A stretch of DNA of 64,000 nucleotides from Sphingomonadales bacterium (GTDB lineage Bacteria > Pseudomonadota > Alphaproteobacteria > Sphingomonadales > Sphingomonadaceae), in NCBI GenBank assembly GCA_016704425.1, contig JADJAC010000002.1, forward strand, positions 372,001-436,000, written 5' to 3'. Below are positions 16,281-25,684 of this stretch, piece after piece. The position numbers and the translations under genes were made by a program. Position 1 is the stretch's first letter, and each line of letters begins with the position of its first letter. The notes below the pieces were generated by a model, which was not told where the DNA came from, made no database searches, and worked only from the letters and a program-made list of their open reading frames with translations.

Positions 16281-18119
16281 TCATCGGACGCTCGCCACGG
16301 CAGGGACGAAGCGCGGTTGCCCTTTGGTACGGTCGACCTTCTGCCGCGCAAGCCAAGGCGCGCCTGCGTCGATATGGTAATCGTGGCACATGGCGCAGCT
16401 GGATTCGACCGGTGCCTTCACGGGTTTCATTCGACTGCCGCCTTCGCCGACATGGCAGGTTCGACAGCTCGCCAGATCGGGAAGCAGCAAATCAGTTGCC
16501 GCCTTTGATGTGTCGGCCGCATGGCAACTGATGCAGGTTTCCGAGCGATGCGCATTGTGATCAAACCAGCCCTTCTTCATGTAGCGATCGGGCTGAACAA
16601 CCTTGCGGACCTCGAACGGCTCAGCGCCATTTCCGGTCGGCGTCACGACATGGCAATCGAAGCAGGCGCCACCAGGGGAAAAGACGGCCTTGACGGCGTC
16701 CTCTGCCTGTCCACCATAGGCGCGGGCACCCGCCACATAGTCCAGAGTCGTTTCCGAAGCCGCATAGTCCCCCGGCCTCCGACGGGCCATGCCGCCAAGG
16801 CTGATCGGGCGATCCGGACCCGTCGAGCGATAATAGGCGCGAAGATCGGCAACCACCTGCGCCGGATCCCCGTGCCTGAGCGTCCGGAATGTTCCGCCGA
16901 TCCTGTCGAAAGCGAGGCTGTGGCACATGCCGCAATCGCGTTCCATTTCCACTGGCTTGAACCGCGTACCATCGGCTGTCGGCGCGTGACAGTCCTTGCA
17001 GGCAAGGCTGTCTCCAAAACCCTGTTCCGCTTTCATGGTTTGGGCCATGCGGGCAATACTGCCGCCTCTGGCAAGATGAATGGCATGCGGGAATTTGAGG
17101 CCATTATTGTCCACCGGATGTGCATCGAAAGAAACGCGACGATAAAGGCGACCTCCGTGGGCGTCTGTGCCGACCGTCACAGCCGGCATGAATTGCGGGT
17201 GATCCGTTCCGAAATCGCCCGCGTTCTTCAGCCTCGTATCTGTCAGCCTCGTTTTGAGCGATCCGTGACAATCGGTGCAGAAGGCTTGCGCCGTGGCTGG
17301 CATCCGGCCGGCGCCTTCATGTTCGGTATGGCAATCGACACAGCGACCGGCCTGATGATTGAAAGCAGTCTGGAACAGGCCCTTGATCCGTGCGCCAATC
17401 CCGGGAGGCTCTTTCGCCAGAGCGATCCGCGCAGGATCGGCGTGAGCATGGGCATCGTCCCTGTGGCAGGTCAGGCAAGCCGAATCGCGCACCGCCTCGA
17501 ACTTGTTAACATGGCAGGCCTGACAATTGGCCTTGAGGCTCTTGTGCGCGATACTCAGCGGTCCGCTCAACCACATCCGGTCGGCATGGAAACCGGCGGA
17601 GCGCTTTTCCACGCCGTGCGACGTCGCGTAGGTGAAGATGGGCCATGCCAGGAAGATCAGGAGCACCGCACCGATCAACCCCCAGGCGACCGGCCTGCGG
17701 CCAGGGAGCAGGCCTTTCAGCGTGAACAGCCCGATTTCTTCTCTGGACTCACTGGCATCAGACAGCGCCCCAACCCGCTCGACAGTCAGGACAGCTATGC
17801 CCTCTTCCGCCGAAATGCCGACGCGGTGGCCGCCGAAACGAAGTTCTGCCCCGGTCGCAGGGTTGATCTGTGCCTGAAGCGTGCTGCGCCCGTCGATTTC
17901 GAATGGCAGGCCGCAGGTGGATTCGACCTCCAACTGGCCCCCGTCCCGCGTCGAGACCGACGCGTGGTGAAGCTCAACCGCTAGGTCGGCGAGGTGGATC
18001 GCGTTGCCGGCATCGCGGCCAATTGAAATCGCATCCGTCTCCTGCCGTGCCGTGCGCACGATCTCGCGGCCTTCGGCAGTGCGGGATAGCTGGCGGACGA
18101 TGAAGGTCATTCGCTCCAC
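16281..18119 (-). CDS. FHA-domain / membrane-anchored decaheme cytochrome c fusion
   Basis: 612 residues with an unusual order. Residues about 1-115 look like a forkhead-associated (FHA) phosphopeptide-binding domain (ISIGRDAGNAIHL at 31-42, HHASV at 51-55). One membrane helix follows at 144-164, putting FHA in the cytoplasm and the rest in the periplasm. The remainder has ten CxxCH haem sites (CQACH, CLTCH, CVDCH, CTDCH, CKDCH, CGMCH, CFDCH, CISCH, CRTCH, CAMCH) in a cytochrome c3 / NrfH-like spacing. It ends a three-gene unit with the cytochrome b-like protein and the FAD / Fe-S protein. A signal-gated periplasmic electron carrier is inferred; donor and acceptor are unknown. Confidence 0.85.
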   Translation of the reverse strand: MERMTFIVRQLSRTAEGREIVRTARQETDAISIGRDAGNAIHLADLAVELHHASVSTRDGGQLEVESTCGLPFEIDGRSTLQAQINPATGAELRFGGHRVGISAEEGIAVLTVERVGALSDASESREEIGLFTLKGLLPGRRPVAWGLIGAVLLIFLAWPIFTYATSHGVEKRSAGFHADRMWLSGPLSIAHKSLKANCQACHVNKFEAVRDSACLTCHRDDAHAHADPARIALAKEPPGIGARIKGLFQTAFNHQAGRCVDCHTEHEGAGRMPATAQAFCTDCHGSLKTRLTDTRLKNAGDFGTDHPQFMPAVTVGTDAHGGRLYRRVSFDAHPVDNNGLKFPHAIHLARGGSIARMAQTMKAEQGFGDSLACKDCHAPTADGTRFKPVEMERDCGMCHSLAFDRIGGTFRTLRHGDPAQVVADLRAYYRSTGPDRPISLGGMARRRPGDYAASETTLDYVAGARAYGGQAEDAVKAVFSPGGACFDCHVVTPTGNGAEPFEVRKVVQPDRYMKKGWFDHNAHRSETCISCHAADTSKAATDLLLPDLASCRTCHVGEGGSRMKPVKAPVESSCAMCHDYHIDAGAPWLARQKVDRTKGQPRFVPAVASVR

Positions 18120-18121
18120 CC

Positions 18122-19009
18122 CTACCAGTAAAAGAACACGCTGATGATGTGCGCGAACAAGGCCGCCAGCAGCGCGAATGTGAGGGGGACATGGACGTAG
18201 AGCCAGATTTCGAGCAGCGCCTTCAGCCGAAGGTGCCGCCGTACCCGTGCGAGCATCGCTTCCTTGCGGGCGAGCAAGCCATCGATCTTCTCAAGCGGGT
18301 CGTTACCGAGTTTGGGCTTGTAGGCATTTTCGGTGCGGACCGCCGCTTGCGCCGCGCGGGTCTCGCAATCGGGATAATTGCCCGACAGGCGCTGCCACAG
18401 ACTGCCACCGAAGGGATCCTGTTCCAGTGATGAGCGAACCAATTCGGCTTGTCGAAGTTCGAGCGGTTGTGCCGCATCATGAAGCTGCCTGTCGATCGCG
18501 CGCAGGCTTTCCAGCATTTGCGCTTCGGTCATTTCGTCGCGGTTGGCGCTCATCGCCCGGGGGAGAGTCGCATAGGCGGAAACGCCGAAAATCCCGGACA
18601 AAATGACGAACATCATCAAGACATAAGCAAGGGTATGGACATTCCAGCCGAACTGAAAGCCCGTGTGAAGCGTCGCAATGACGATCAGGCTGAGCCCGAG
18701 ATAGACATGCGCAGACGTCCAGGCCTTAAGCGACCACGCCCCCGGAGTCATTACCCGCTTGCGAAGCCCAAGGAGCGTCAGCCAGACAATCAGGCCAGCT
18801 CCCACGGTTCCAAGGACATAGCCATACCAGCTACCGCCATTCGGGCGCGGCTGCACATCGATCAGCAGATAGGCGAGTATGGCTGCAAGTGAAACCGATG
18901 CCCCGACCTTCAGCCACTGGAAGTTGTTGTGGCGCAGGAAACCATCGTGCGCCCCGTCGCTGCGCACGCGACCGGTCTGCATGGCACGGCGCGGGGCTTC
19001 GCTGGCCAT
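18122..19009 (-). CDS. Cytochrome b-like membrane protein of the redox cluster
   Basis: 295 residues with about five membrane helices: three or four over residues about 33-160 and one at about 270-292. Histidines inside or at the edge of helices (SAHVYLG, LHTGFQF, NVHTLAY, YVHVPLT, AHIISVF) could ligate b-type haems. A polar, charged region (about 165-255) separates the helices and probably faces the cytoplasm. It lies between the FAD / Fe-S gene (1-bp overlap of its start with that gene's stop) and the decaheme gene (2 bp), so it probably carries electrons across the membrane. I cannot name the family with certainty. Confidence 0.75.
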   Translation of the reverse strand: MASEAPRRAMQTGRVRSDGAHDGFLRHNNFQWLKVGASVSLAAILAYLLIDVQPRPNGGSWYGYVLGTVGAGLIVWLTLLGLRKRVMTPGAWSLKAWTSAHVYLGLSLIVIATLHTGFQFGWNVHTLAYVLMMFVILSGIFGVSAYATLPRAMSANRDEMTEAQMLESLRAIDRQLHDAAQPLELRQAELVRSSLEQDPFGGSLWQRLSGNYPDCETRAAQAAVRTENAYKPKLGNDPLEKIDGLLARKEAMLARVRRHLRLKALLEIWLYVHVPLTFALLAALFAHIISVFFYW

Positions 19010-21480
19010 CAGCGATCCTCTCTTTCAAGTCGGGCCACAGTCAGGAATTGTTCCGGCGCGACACGGATTGCGGCGCCCGTCGGACAGGCCCGGACGCAAG
19101 CTGGGCCACCTTCCAGCCCGGAGCACATGTCACATTTGATCGCTTTCTTGGGCTTTTCCTCAGCCGGGTCCTTGTTGGCGTAGGACCATGCCTTGCTCGG
19201 CTCACCGGGCCCCGGCCCTTTCCCGAACAGCAGCCAGCTCAAAAGGCCCGGCTTTTTCGGAGGTACGGAGTCCATCCTGATCACCTTGTACGGGCAATTG
19301 CGCTGGCAATTGCCACAACCGATGCAGGTGTCGTCAATGAACACTTCGCCATCGGGCCCTCGGTGAATGGCATTGGGAGGACAATCAGCCATGCAATGCG
19401 GATGCTCGCAATGGCGGCAGGACGTGGGAACGTGCAGATGCGCATAAGTCCTGCCCGCCTCACGATCGAGCCGTGACAGGCCATCATGACTGTCTGCGCA
19501 GGCCTTTTCGCAATTGTCGCACCCCACACACAGGTTCTCGTCGATCAGGAGAACATCGGTCGCCTCGCCGATCCCGTTCTCGACCAGAAAATTGGCAACA
19601 TTCGAATACATGTCGACAACGCCGGAGAAGCTGTCCTTCCTGGCTTCGATGAAGGCGTTGATGTCCTGTCGACTGGCCATGTCCTTCTGCAACTTGTCCA
19701 GAAGCTGAGGCTTGGCCGCGAGCAGTTTGCGGAACGCTGGGCCCTGCAGCTTGATCACTTCGGATTTGATCGCCGCCCGCACCGTCGCTGTCCGCAGGCC
19801 TCCCGCGATCAGCGCCATTTCGCCGACATAGGACCCAGCAGGCAGATAATTCAGGAATACCGGTTTTCCGCCCACGGCTTTTTCGACAACCATCGAGCCC
19901 TGACGGATGACGTAAATATCATCGCCTTCCTCACCTTCCGTGATGATCGGTTTTCCAGCACTGATTGTCAGGATCTCATAGCCGTCGAGCACTTCCTTCA
20001 GATCTTCGGATTTGAGGCCGGAGCCGAACATCTGCAACAACTGCCGCTCAGTCGAAATCCGCTCGATTGCGCGCTTGGCGGCCGGCACGGAGGACTGAAG
20101 TTTCAGCGCCGCGGAACGTGAGACCTCAACGCAGATGCTGTCCTCCGCGGCAATCACAGTTGCACCGCGTCGCCGTCCTGAAATCAGACCTACTTCTCCG
20201 ACGATCAGGCCCGTTTCGATTTGCACCGTGATGTTTGGATCCGCAGGGTCGACTTGCACCAGAACAGAGCCGCTGGCGATACCGAACAGGGATGAACCGG
20301 GGTCGTTGCGGACGAAGATCGTTTCGCCCTTCCGGTATGCCCGCGCTTCGGAATCGAGCATGAATTCCCGCATCTGGAGCGGAGAGAGATCGTTGAGGAT
20401 AACAATGTTCGACCGCAGGAATTCCAGCCACTCGTCGACGCTTCGCTTGCCCGGAAGGTCCCTGAACTTCGCTTCAAGGATCGGCTCATCCGCCGGCTTC
20501 AGGTCCGTATTGCCATTGATGAACTCGACCACGTCATGGCCCTGGTTCATGCAATGCTTGATGAGCGGATAACCGGCAAGTGCGCCGATCACGAATATGC
20601 CGGGGCTTGTCGTCTCGAAAGTCGGCGTCAGCTTCGGATAGGAAACCCGATCCTCGCTGGCGAATTCGACCCCGCAGCTTTCGACGAACTTGCGCGGCGG
20701 GGCAGACCCCATCCGCGCGATGATCCTGTCGCATTTGACCCGAACTTCACCATCAGCCGTATCGAAGGTGATGAACCCTGGCTCGACATTGCTGGGCGTC
20801 GTGTTGGCCCGCACGATGATCCTTCCGGCTTCCTGCGCCGCAAGCAGTGCCTTGACGTTTGCATCTTTCGCGGTTGAAAACTCAGGCCCCCTATTGACGA
20901 TCGTGACTGTGTTGCGCTGCTCAGGATCGGCAGCAAGGCCAAGTGCATTCTCGATGCCGGCATCTCCCCCGCCAATGACACTGATATGCTCATCAATATA
21001 TTCGCCAGGATCATCGAGCTGGTATTGGATGTGGGGCAGGTCGAAGCCCGGACAGCGCAGCATGTTCGGATTGCCTTGCGTTCCTATCGCCAGGATCACA
21101 TTTTCGGCCTTCACGACATCACCATTGGTCAGTTCGAGCGTGAAGTCCCCCTTCTTGCCGCTGATCGCCTTGACCTCGGCATTTCGGCGGACATTGACCT
21201 TGTTGGCCTCGGTCTGGATATCCCAGGTGTCGAGCACGGATTCGCGCTTTCCGGCGGCAAAATCCACGTCGGAGCGCAGCACAAGCTGGCTCGGCGTTGC
21301 CATGACGTGCTTGCCCTTCTGGTACTTGAAGATTGTATCTGAAAGATGGTCCGTCTTTTCGAGCAGGATGTGGGAAAGACCAAGCTTTGCCGCACGCGAA
21401 GCCGCACTCAGGCCTGCGGGGCCTGAACCGACGATTGCTATGCGCAACGGCTGCGACAAAGTTCCCACCCCCCATTGCAC
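19009..21480 (-). CDS. FAD oxidoreductase with two cNMP-binding domains and four [4Fe-4S] clusters
   Basis: 823 residues in three parts. Residues 13-330 are a thioredoxin-reductase-like FAD/NAD(P)H domain (GSGPAG at 18-23, GGGDAG at 170-175) without an obvious redox CxxC. Residues about 362-475 and 482-600 are two cyclic-nucleotide-binding (CAP-like) domains, each with a GE(V/M)xLI phosphate-cassette-like segment. Residues 644-800 hold sixteen cysteines in four [4Fe-4S] patterns (CVGCDNCEKAC, CRHCEHPHCMADC, CIGCGNCQRNC, CDMC...CVRAC) as in DmsB/NrfC-type subunits. It is the first gene of the unit. Probable role: NAD(P)H-dependent electron entry, possibly gated by a nucleotide. Confidence 0.85.
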   Translation of the reverse strand: MQWGVGTLSQPLRIAIVGSGPAGLSAASRAAKLGLSHILLEKTDHLSDTIFKYQKGKHVMATPSQLVLRSDVDFAAGKRESVLDTWDIQTEANKVNVRRNAEVKAISGKKGDFTLELTNGDVVKAENVILAIGTQGNPNMLRCPGFDLPHIQYQLDDPGEYIDEHISVIGGGDAGIENALGLAADPEQRNTVTIVNRGPEFSTAKDANVKALLAAQEAGRIIVRANTTPSNVEPGFITFDTADGEVRVKCDRIIARMGSAPPRKFVESCGVEFASEDRVSYPKLTPTFETTSPGIFVIGALAGYPLIKHCMNQGHDVVEFINGNTDLKPADEPILEAKFRDLPGKRSVDEWLEFLRSNIVILNDLSPLQMREFMLDSEARAYRKGETIFVRNDPGSSLFGIASGSVLVQVDPADPNITVQIETGLIVGEVGLISGRRRGATVIAAEDSICVEVSRSAALKLQSSVPAAKRAIERISTERQLLQMFGSGLKSEDLKEVLDGYEILTISAGKPIITEGEEGDDIYVIRQGSMVVEKAVGGKPVFLNYLPAGSYVGEMALIAGGLRTATVRAAIKSEVIKLQGPAFRKLLAAKPQLLDKLQKDMASRQDINAFIEARKDSFSGVVDMYSNVANFLVENGIGEATDVLLIDENLCVGCDNCEKACADSHDGLSRLDREAGRTYAHLHVPTSCRHCEHPHCMADCPPNAIHRGPDGEVFIDDTCIGCGNCQRNCPYKVIRMDSVPPKKPGLLSWLLFGKGPGPGEPSKAWSYANKDPAEEKPKKAIKCDMCSGLEGGPACVRACPTGAAIRVAPEQFLTVARLEREDR

Positions 21481-21604
21481 TGGCCATGCCGCCCGCCATA
21501 GAGCGGGCCCGAGACGAATTCAGGTGCGGACCCTGGCCAATACTCTATCATCTTGAACCTGTTGCGCTAGACTGCAAACTGCAAATTTCCGCAACGGGCA
21601 AGGC

Positions 21605-22540
21605 ATGACGACAAGAGCCAGCAAAGCATCGACCGGAACGCGGATCATTCTTGGCGCAGCAGTCCTGGTTGCCTTGGCGGCGGTGTGCATCTCTGTCACG
21701 CGGCAAGGGTCGCAAAGCCTTCCCGAAGCTGCGGCCGGTCCGGATCCGGAAAGCGAAAATCCGGAAGCAATGATTACCCGTCTTGAAGCGAAGCTGAAAC
21801 TCGATCCCAACGATGCAACAGGATGGAGCGCGCTTGGCGCCGCCTTTTTTCGGATAGACAAATTCGCTGAATCGGCGACTGCCTATGCCCGTGCGGTCAA
21901 AATCGATCCGCGCAACCCCGATTTCTGGTCAGCCCTTGGCGAGGCAAGGGTGTTGGCTGGCCCGGGTGTCATCCCGGCTGAAGCCAAGCAGGCCTTTGAA
22001 AGAGCCCTGACACTTGACCCCAAGGATCCTCGTGCCCGCTACTTCCTGGGCGTCGCGCAAGACCTTGCGGGCGATCACAACGGAGCGATCGAGGCATGGC
22101 TTGCCCTGCTGGCGGATACGCCACGAGGCGCGCCTTGGGAACAGGATGTCCAACAGCTAATCCTCGTCGTTGGGGCAAAGGAGAAAATCGAAGTTGCCAG
22201 TCGGCTCGCTGCCCTCAAGCGTCAGGCGCCAAGCGACGGGGCGGCAATCGCCACCGCCGCCATTCCCGGACCAAGCAGACAGCAAATGCAAGCAGCCGCA
22301 CAGATGCCGAAGGGCCAGCAGGACGCGATGATCCAGTCGATGATCGACGGACTTGACGCGAAACTGAAAGCCAACCCGCGCAACGTGCAAGGCTGGATCA
22401 TGTTGATGCGCAGCCGGATGTCACTTGGTGAACCGGCCAAGGCCGCCGCGGCCTATGTTGCTGCCCGGAACACTTTCTCCGGCGATGCCGCCACGCTCAG
22501 ACAAATCGACGAAGCTGCAAATAGCCTTGGCGTCAGGTGA
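21605..22540 (+). CDS. TPR protein related to cytochrome c biogenesis factor CcmI/CycH
   Basis: 311 residues: one membrane helix at about 13-33 and then tetratricopeptide repeats (about 52-165 and again 245-305) separated by a Gln/Ala-rich linker. The layout fits the periplasmic TPR part of CcmI (CycH), which presents apocytochrome c to the haem ligation machinery. It is divergent from the FAD / FeS / cytochrome gene set across 124 bp, and the ten-haem cytochrome there would need such a chaperone. No other ccm genes are nearby, so it may be dedicated to this cluster; this is inference. Confidence 0.75.
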   Translation: MTTRASKASTGTRIILGAAVLVALAAVCISVTRQGSQSLPEAAAGPDPESENPEAMITRLEAKLKLDPNDATGWSALGAAFFRIDKFAESATAYARAVKIDPRNPDFWSALGEARVLAGPGVIPAEAKQAFERALTLDPKDPRARYFLGVAQDLAGDHNGAIEAWLALLADTPRGAPWEQDVQQLILVVGAKEKIEVASRLAALKRQAPSDGAAIATAAIPGPSRQQMQAAAQMPKGQQDAMIQSMIDGLDAKLKANPRNVQGWIMLMRSRMSLGEPAKAAAAYVAARNTFSGDAATLRQIDEAANSLGVR

Positions 22541-24608
22541 GAGGCCATTCTGCCACGAGACGCTCAAGCCCACTTGCGGTCAAAGCCCCTGAGCACAGAA
22601 AGCCCTGATAATAGTTGCAGCCTTCGCGCGCGAGGAGCGAGAGCTGTTCTTCCGTTTCAACGCCTTCCGCAATGACAGCTAGGCCAAGCGCACGCGCCAT
22701 ATCAATCACACCCCGCACAACGATGCGGTCGCGGGTCGAGCCAGCAATGTCCTGGGCGAGCTTGCTGTCGATCTTGAGATAATCGAGCGGAAGTGCCTTG
22801 AGGTAGGCGAGGCTTGAATATCCCGTCCCGAAATCATCGATTGCCACGCGACATCCCCCAGCGCGCAGATCCGCCAAAAGCGTCGCTGCTGGTCCCAAAT
22901 CCCTGATCAGTCCGCTTTCGGTGATTTCCACTGTCAGGCGTTGCCGCGGAAAGCCGCTTTGGTCGACCATTGCCAGGAAGTTTTCTGCAAAGTCCTTCAG
23001 ACCAATATCGCCAGCATTCACATTGACAGACATGCGGAGATTCGCGAGCGATTTCGGCCAATTTGCCGCCAATCGTGTTGCGCGCTGCTGGATGTGTGCG
23101 GACAATGCCTGCAAATAATCTGACTGCTCTGCTACCGCAAACAACGTCGTGGCGCCAAGTTCACCGTGTTCCGGATGGCGCCAGCGCGCCAGCGCCTCGA
23201 CCCCCATGACCTTGCCAGTCGCAATCGAAACCTGGGGCTGGAACAGGATGTCGATTTCGTCCCGATCCAGTGCACCTCGAAGATCGGCCTGGAGGGCGGC
23301 ATCGCGTGCAGCACTCTCGTGCCTTTCCTGGGAAACCATAAGCACACGGCTGTCGTCCGACACCTTGGCTTCGGCAAGGGCGGCGCTCGCCCGCCGGAGA
23401 AGATCGCCCACGCTCGCATCATCTTCACGACTTTCGATGATACCAACCCGGCTGGATAAAGCGATCAGGTGCGCCCCGGTGAGTTGCGGCCGTTCTACCT
23501 GCGCGGACAATTGTTCCGCGAGAAGGACAACGCGATCAGCGTCGACGAGACCTTCAATGCCGATGATGAATTCCGCGCCAGCCGTTCGCGCGACAATCGA
23601 GCGTTTTCCACCCAACTCCGCGACTAATGGGCCAATCTGCCGCGCAATAGATTGCAGCAGCGCATCGCCGGTGTCCCGCCCGAATGCCGTGTTGATCATC
23701 TCAAACCGCGTGATGTGGAACAGGAGAACATAGAATTTTCCGCCACCAAGGCGCAGCTCGATCCAGCGCCTGGCCGCGGCAGCATCACGCAGCCCAGTCA
23801 GGGCATCACGCCCACCGCGCGCCATTGCCTCGCTGTCATGATCCAGCCGTTCGATCGTGCCGAACAGCAAACCTCTTGTGCGATCCAGGCGCAGGTGCTG
23901 CGCAACGCGCTCCTCACCACCGCCAATATCAGCCAGCATATGGGTAAACGCAGTTGGCTTGCCATCACCGAAGATGCGGCGAATTGCCATACGCCCTGCC
24001 CTGCGGTCCCGGTCCACCAACTGGTTTAGCAATGCAATCATACTGATGTCACGTGACGCCGCCCCAAGCCGCCGGCGCAAGGCCTCGCTGATTGTTGCGC
24101 GCCCGCTTTGAAAGTTCGCCTGCCAGGCCAGGACACCTTCGACATCAATCTCCCGCCTGCGCTCGATCGCACGAAGGCCTCCGGCAAGGCGAACGGCATG
24201 TCGCTCGGCAAATCGCAGAGTCTGGAGCAGTTCGTTCTCCTTGAACGGACTGGCGAGGTAGTGCGTTGCGCCTGCCGCAACAAGCTCATCCAGCCTGTCC
24301 ACATCGGTTCTCGAAACCAGCACAAGCAGCGAGGCTGCATTGATTTCGACCGCATCGGCTAGCGAACGAACGGCCGCCAGACCATCATCGAACGCACCAC
24401 GCGCATCAACCACGGCGACCATCGCGAAACTCGCAAGGAATCGCTGCTCCGCATTGTCGGCACGACGCGCGGCTATTGCGTGCCAGCCTGCGTGCGATAC
24501 TGCAGAAGCAAGCTCATCGCGATGCCGAAATGAAAGTACAAAAAGGGGCGCTTCCGCCGCGCTTCCTTGCGCAGAGACAAAGTTGTCAGACAGATCAGTA
24601 TGCCCCAT
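22533..24608 (-). CDS. Receiver-like / degenerate GGDEF / EAL protein (c-di-GMP phosphodiesterase)
   Basis: 691 residues. The N-terminal 140 residues resemble a response-regulator receiver fold (VVDARGA, LLVLVSRTDVDRLDELVAAGATHYLASPF) but lack a clear phospho-acceptor pair. A GGDEF-like domain follows (about 270-430), with the catalytic loop altered to AGAEF, so cyclase activity is unlikely. The C-terminal EAL domain (about 450-690) keeps EALARWRH, ITESGLI, DDFGTGYSS, KIDSKL and AEGVETEEQ, so c-di-GMP hydrolysis is likely. It is convergent with the TPR gene (8-bp overlap) and divergent from moaA. Confidence 0.9.
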   Translation of the reverse strand: MGHTDLSDNFVSAQGSAAEAPLFVLSFRHRDELASAVSHAGWHAIAARRADNAEQRFLASFAMVAVVDARGAFDDGLAAVRSLADAVEINAASLLVLVSRTDVDRLDELVAAGATHYLASPFKENELLQTLRFAERHAVRLAGGLRAIERRREIDVEGVLAWQANFQSGRATISEALRRRLGAASRDISMIALLNQLVDRDRRAGRMAIRRIFGDGKPTAFTHMLADIGGGEERVAQHLRLDRTRGLLFGTIERLDHDSEAMARGGRDALTGLRDAAAARRWIELRLGGGKFYVLLFHITRFEMINTAFGRDTGDALLQSIARQIGPLVAELGGKRSIVARTAGAEFIIGIEGLVDADRVVLLAEQLSAQVERPQLTGAHLIALSSRVGIIESREDDASVGDLLRRASAALAEAKVSDDSRVLMVSQERHESAARDAALQADLRGALDRDEIDILFQPQVSIATGKVMGVEALARWRHPEHGELGATTLFAVAEQSDYLQALSAHIQQRATRLAANWPKSLANLRMSVNVNAGDIGLKDFAENFLAMVDQSGFPRQRLTVEITESGLIRDLGPAATLLADLRAGGCRVAIDDFGTGYSSLAYLKALPLDYLKIDSKLAQDIAGSTRDRIVVRGVIDMARALGLAVIAEGVETEEQLSLLAREGCNYYQGFLCSGALTASGLERLVAEWPLT

Positions 24609-24691
24609 ATATGGGTGATAGCTTGCCGAACGTCTCAGGCCAACTCCCCAATATACTTGCCCGATGGCCGTCGTCGGCCTAGCACCTCCTC

Positions 24692-25684
24692 ATGAACCCT
24701 GTCTCGCCCGTGTTGAATGACCAGTTCGGAAGAAGGATCAGCTATGTCAGGCTGTCGCTGACCGATCGTTGTGACATGCGCTGCCGCTACTGCATGGCCG
24801 AAACGATGGAATTCCTGCCGCGTTCAGAAATCCTGAGCCATGAGGAAATTGGCGTGCTTGCCAGAGCCTTTGTCGCACGAGGTGTGACTCGAATCCGCCT
24901 GACCGGTGGTGAACCACTTGCGCGCCGTGGCGCCGTCGACGTGGCACGAGATATTGGACAATTGCTGCACAGCGGGCTGGAAGAGTTGACACTGACGACC
25001 AATGCCAGTCGATTGCGTGACCATGCCAAAGGGCTTAGGGACGCGGGCATCGAACGCATCAACATCAGCCTCGATACGCGGGATCCGGACAAATTCAGCC
25101 ATGTCACACGGCTTGGAAACCTGACCCGCGTGCTCGACGGGATTGCCGCCGCGAAAGATGCCGGATTTCGTATCAAGATCAACATGGTTGCGTTGAATGG
25201 CCTCAATGACCAGGAAATCCTGCCGATGCTCGAATGGTGCGCGGAGCAGGGTTTTGATCTTTCCCTGATTGAGACAATGCCCCTGGGGATGATCGATGAA
25301 GATCGCACTGATCGCTTTCTGCCGCTCACTCGGGTGCAGGACGATATTGCCGCTCGGTACACCCTGATCCCCAGCGCGCATCGCACGGGTGGCCCGGCCC
25401 GATACTGGCATGTGCAAGAACTGGGCAATCGCGTGGGCTTTATCTCGCCGCTTACCGCCAATTTCTGCGAAGGCTGCAATCGCATTCGCGTGTCCGCGTC
25501 GGGCCAGCTGTACATGTGCCTAGGGCATGAAGACAATGTTGACCTGCGCGCCGCGCTGCGGTCGGGAGACCCTGCTGCGGTCGATGCTGCAGTTGATCTT
25601 GCGATGGGTCGCAAGCCGCGCCGACACACGTTCGACCTGACGACTCCAGCCACCGCTCGCCACATGAGTGTGACTGGCGGATGA
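24692..25684 (+). CDS. moaA: GTP 3',8-cyclase (molybdenum cofactor biosynthesis)
   Basis: Radical-SAM enzyme that converts GTP to the first molybdopterin intermediate. 330 residues. The N-terminal [4Fe-4S] cluster uses C27, C31 and C34 (CDMRCRYC) and the C-terminal cluster uses CEGCNRIR with a later cysteine in LYMCLG. LTGGEPL follows the SAM-binding region. It overlaps nadK by 4 bp (ATGA), an unrelated partner, so the two are probably cotranscribed by chance of position. Confidence 0.96.
   Translation: MNPVSPVLNDQFGRRISYVRLSLTDRCDMRCRYCMAETMEFLPRSEILSHEEIGVLARAFVARGVTRIRLTGGEPLARRGAVDVARDIGQLLHSGLEELTLTTNASRLRDHAKGLRDAGIERINISLDTRDPDKFSHVTRLGNLTRVLDGIAAAKDAGFRIKINMVALNGLNDQEILPMLEWCAEQGFDLSLIETMPLGMIDEDRTDRFLPLTRVQDDIAARYTLIPSAHRTGGPARYWHVQELGNRVGFISPLTANFCEGCNRIRVSASGQLYMCLGHEDNVDLRAALRSGDPAAVDAAVDLAMGRKPRRHTFDLTTPATARHMSVTGG

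Noticed and set aside
16521..17984. 487-residue open frame on the plus strand
   Set aside because: Antisense to the decaheme cytochrome gene; high-GC third positions leave opposite frames open, and the product has no domain or start context.
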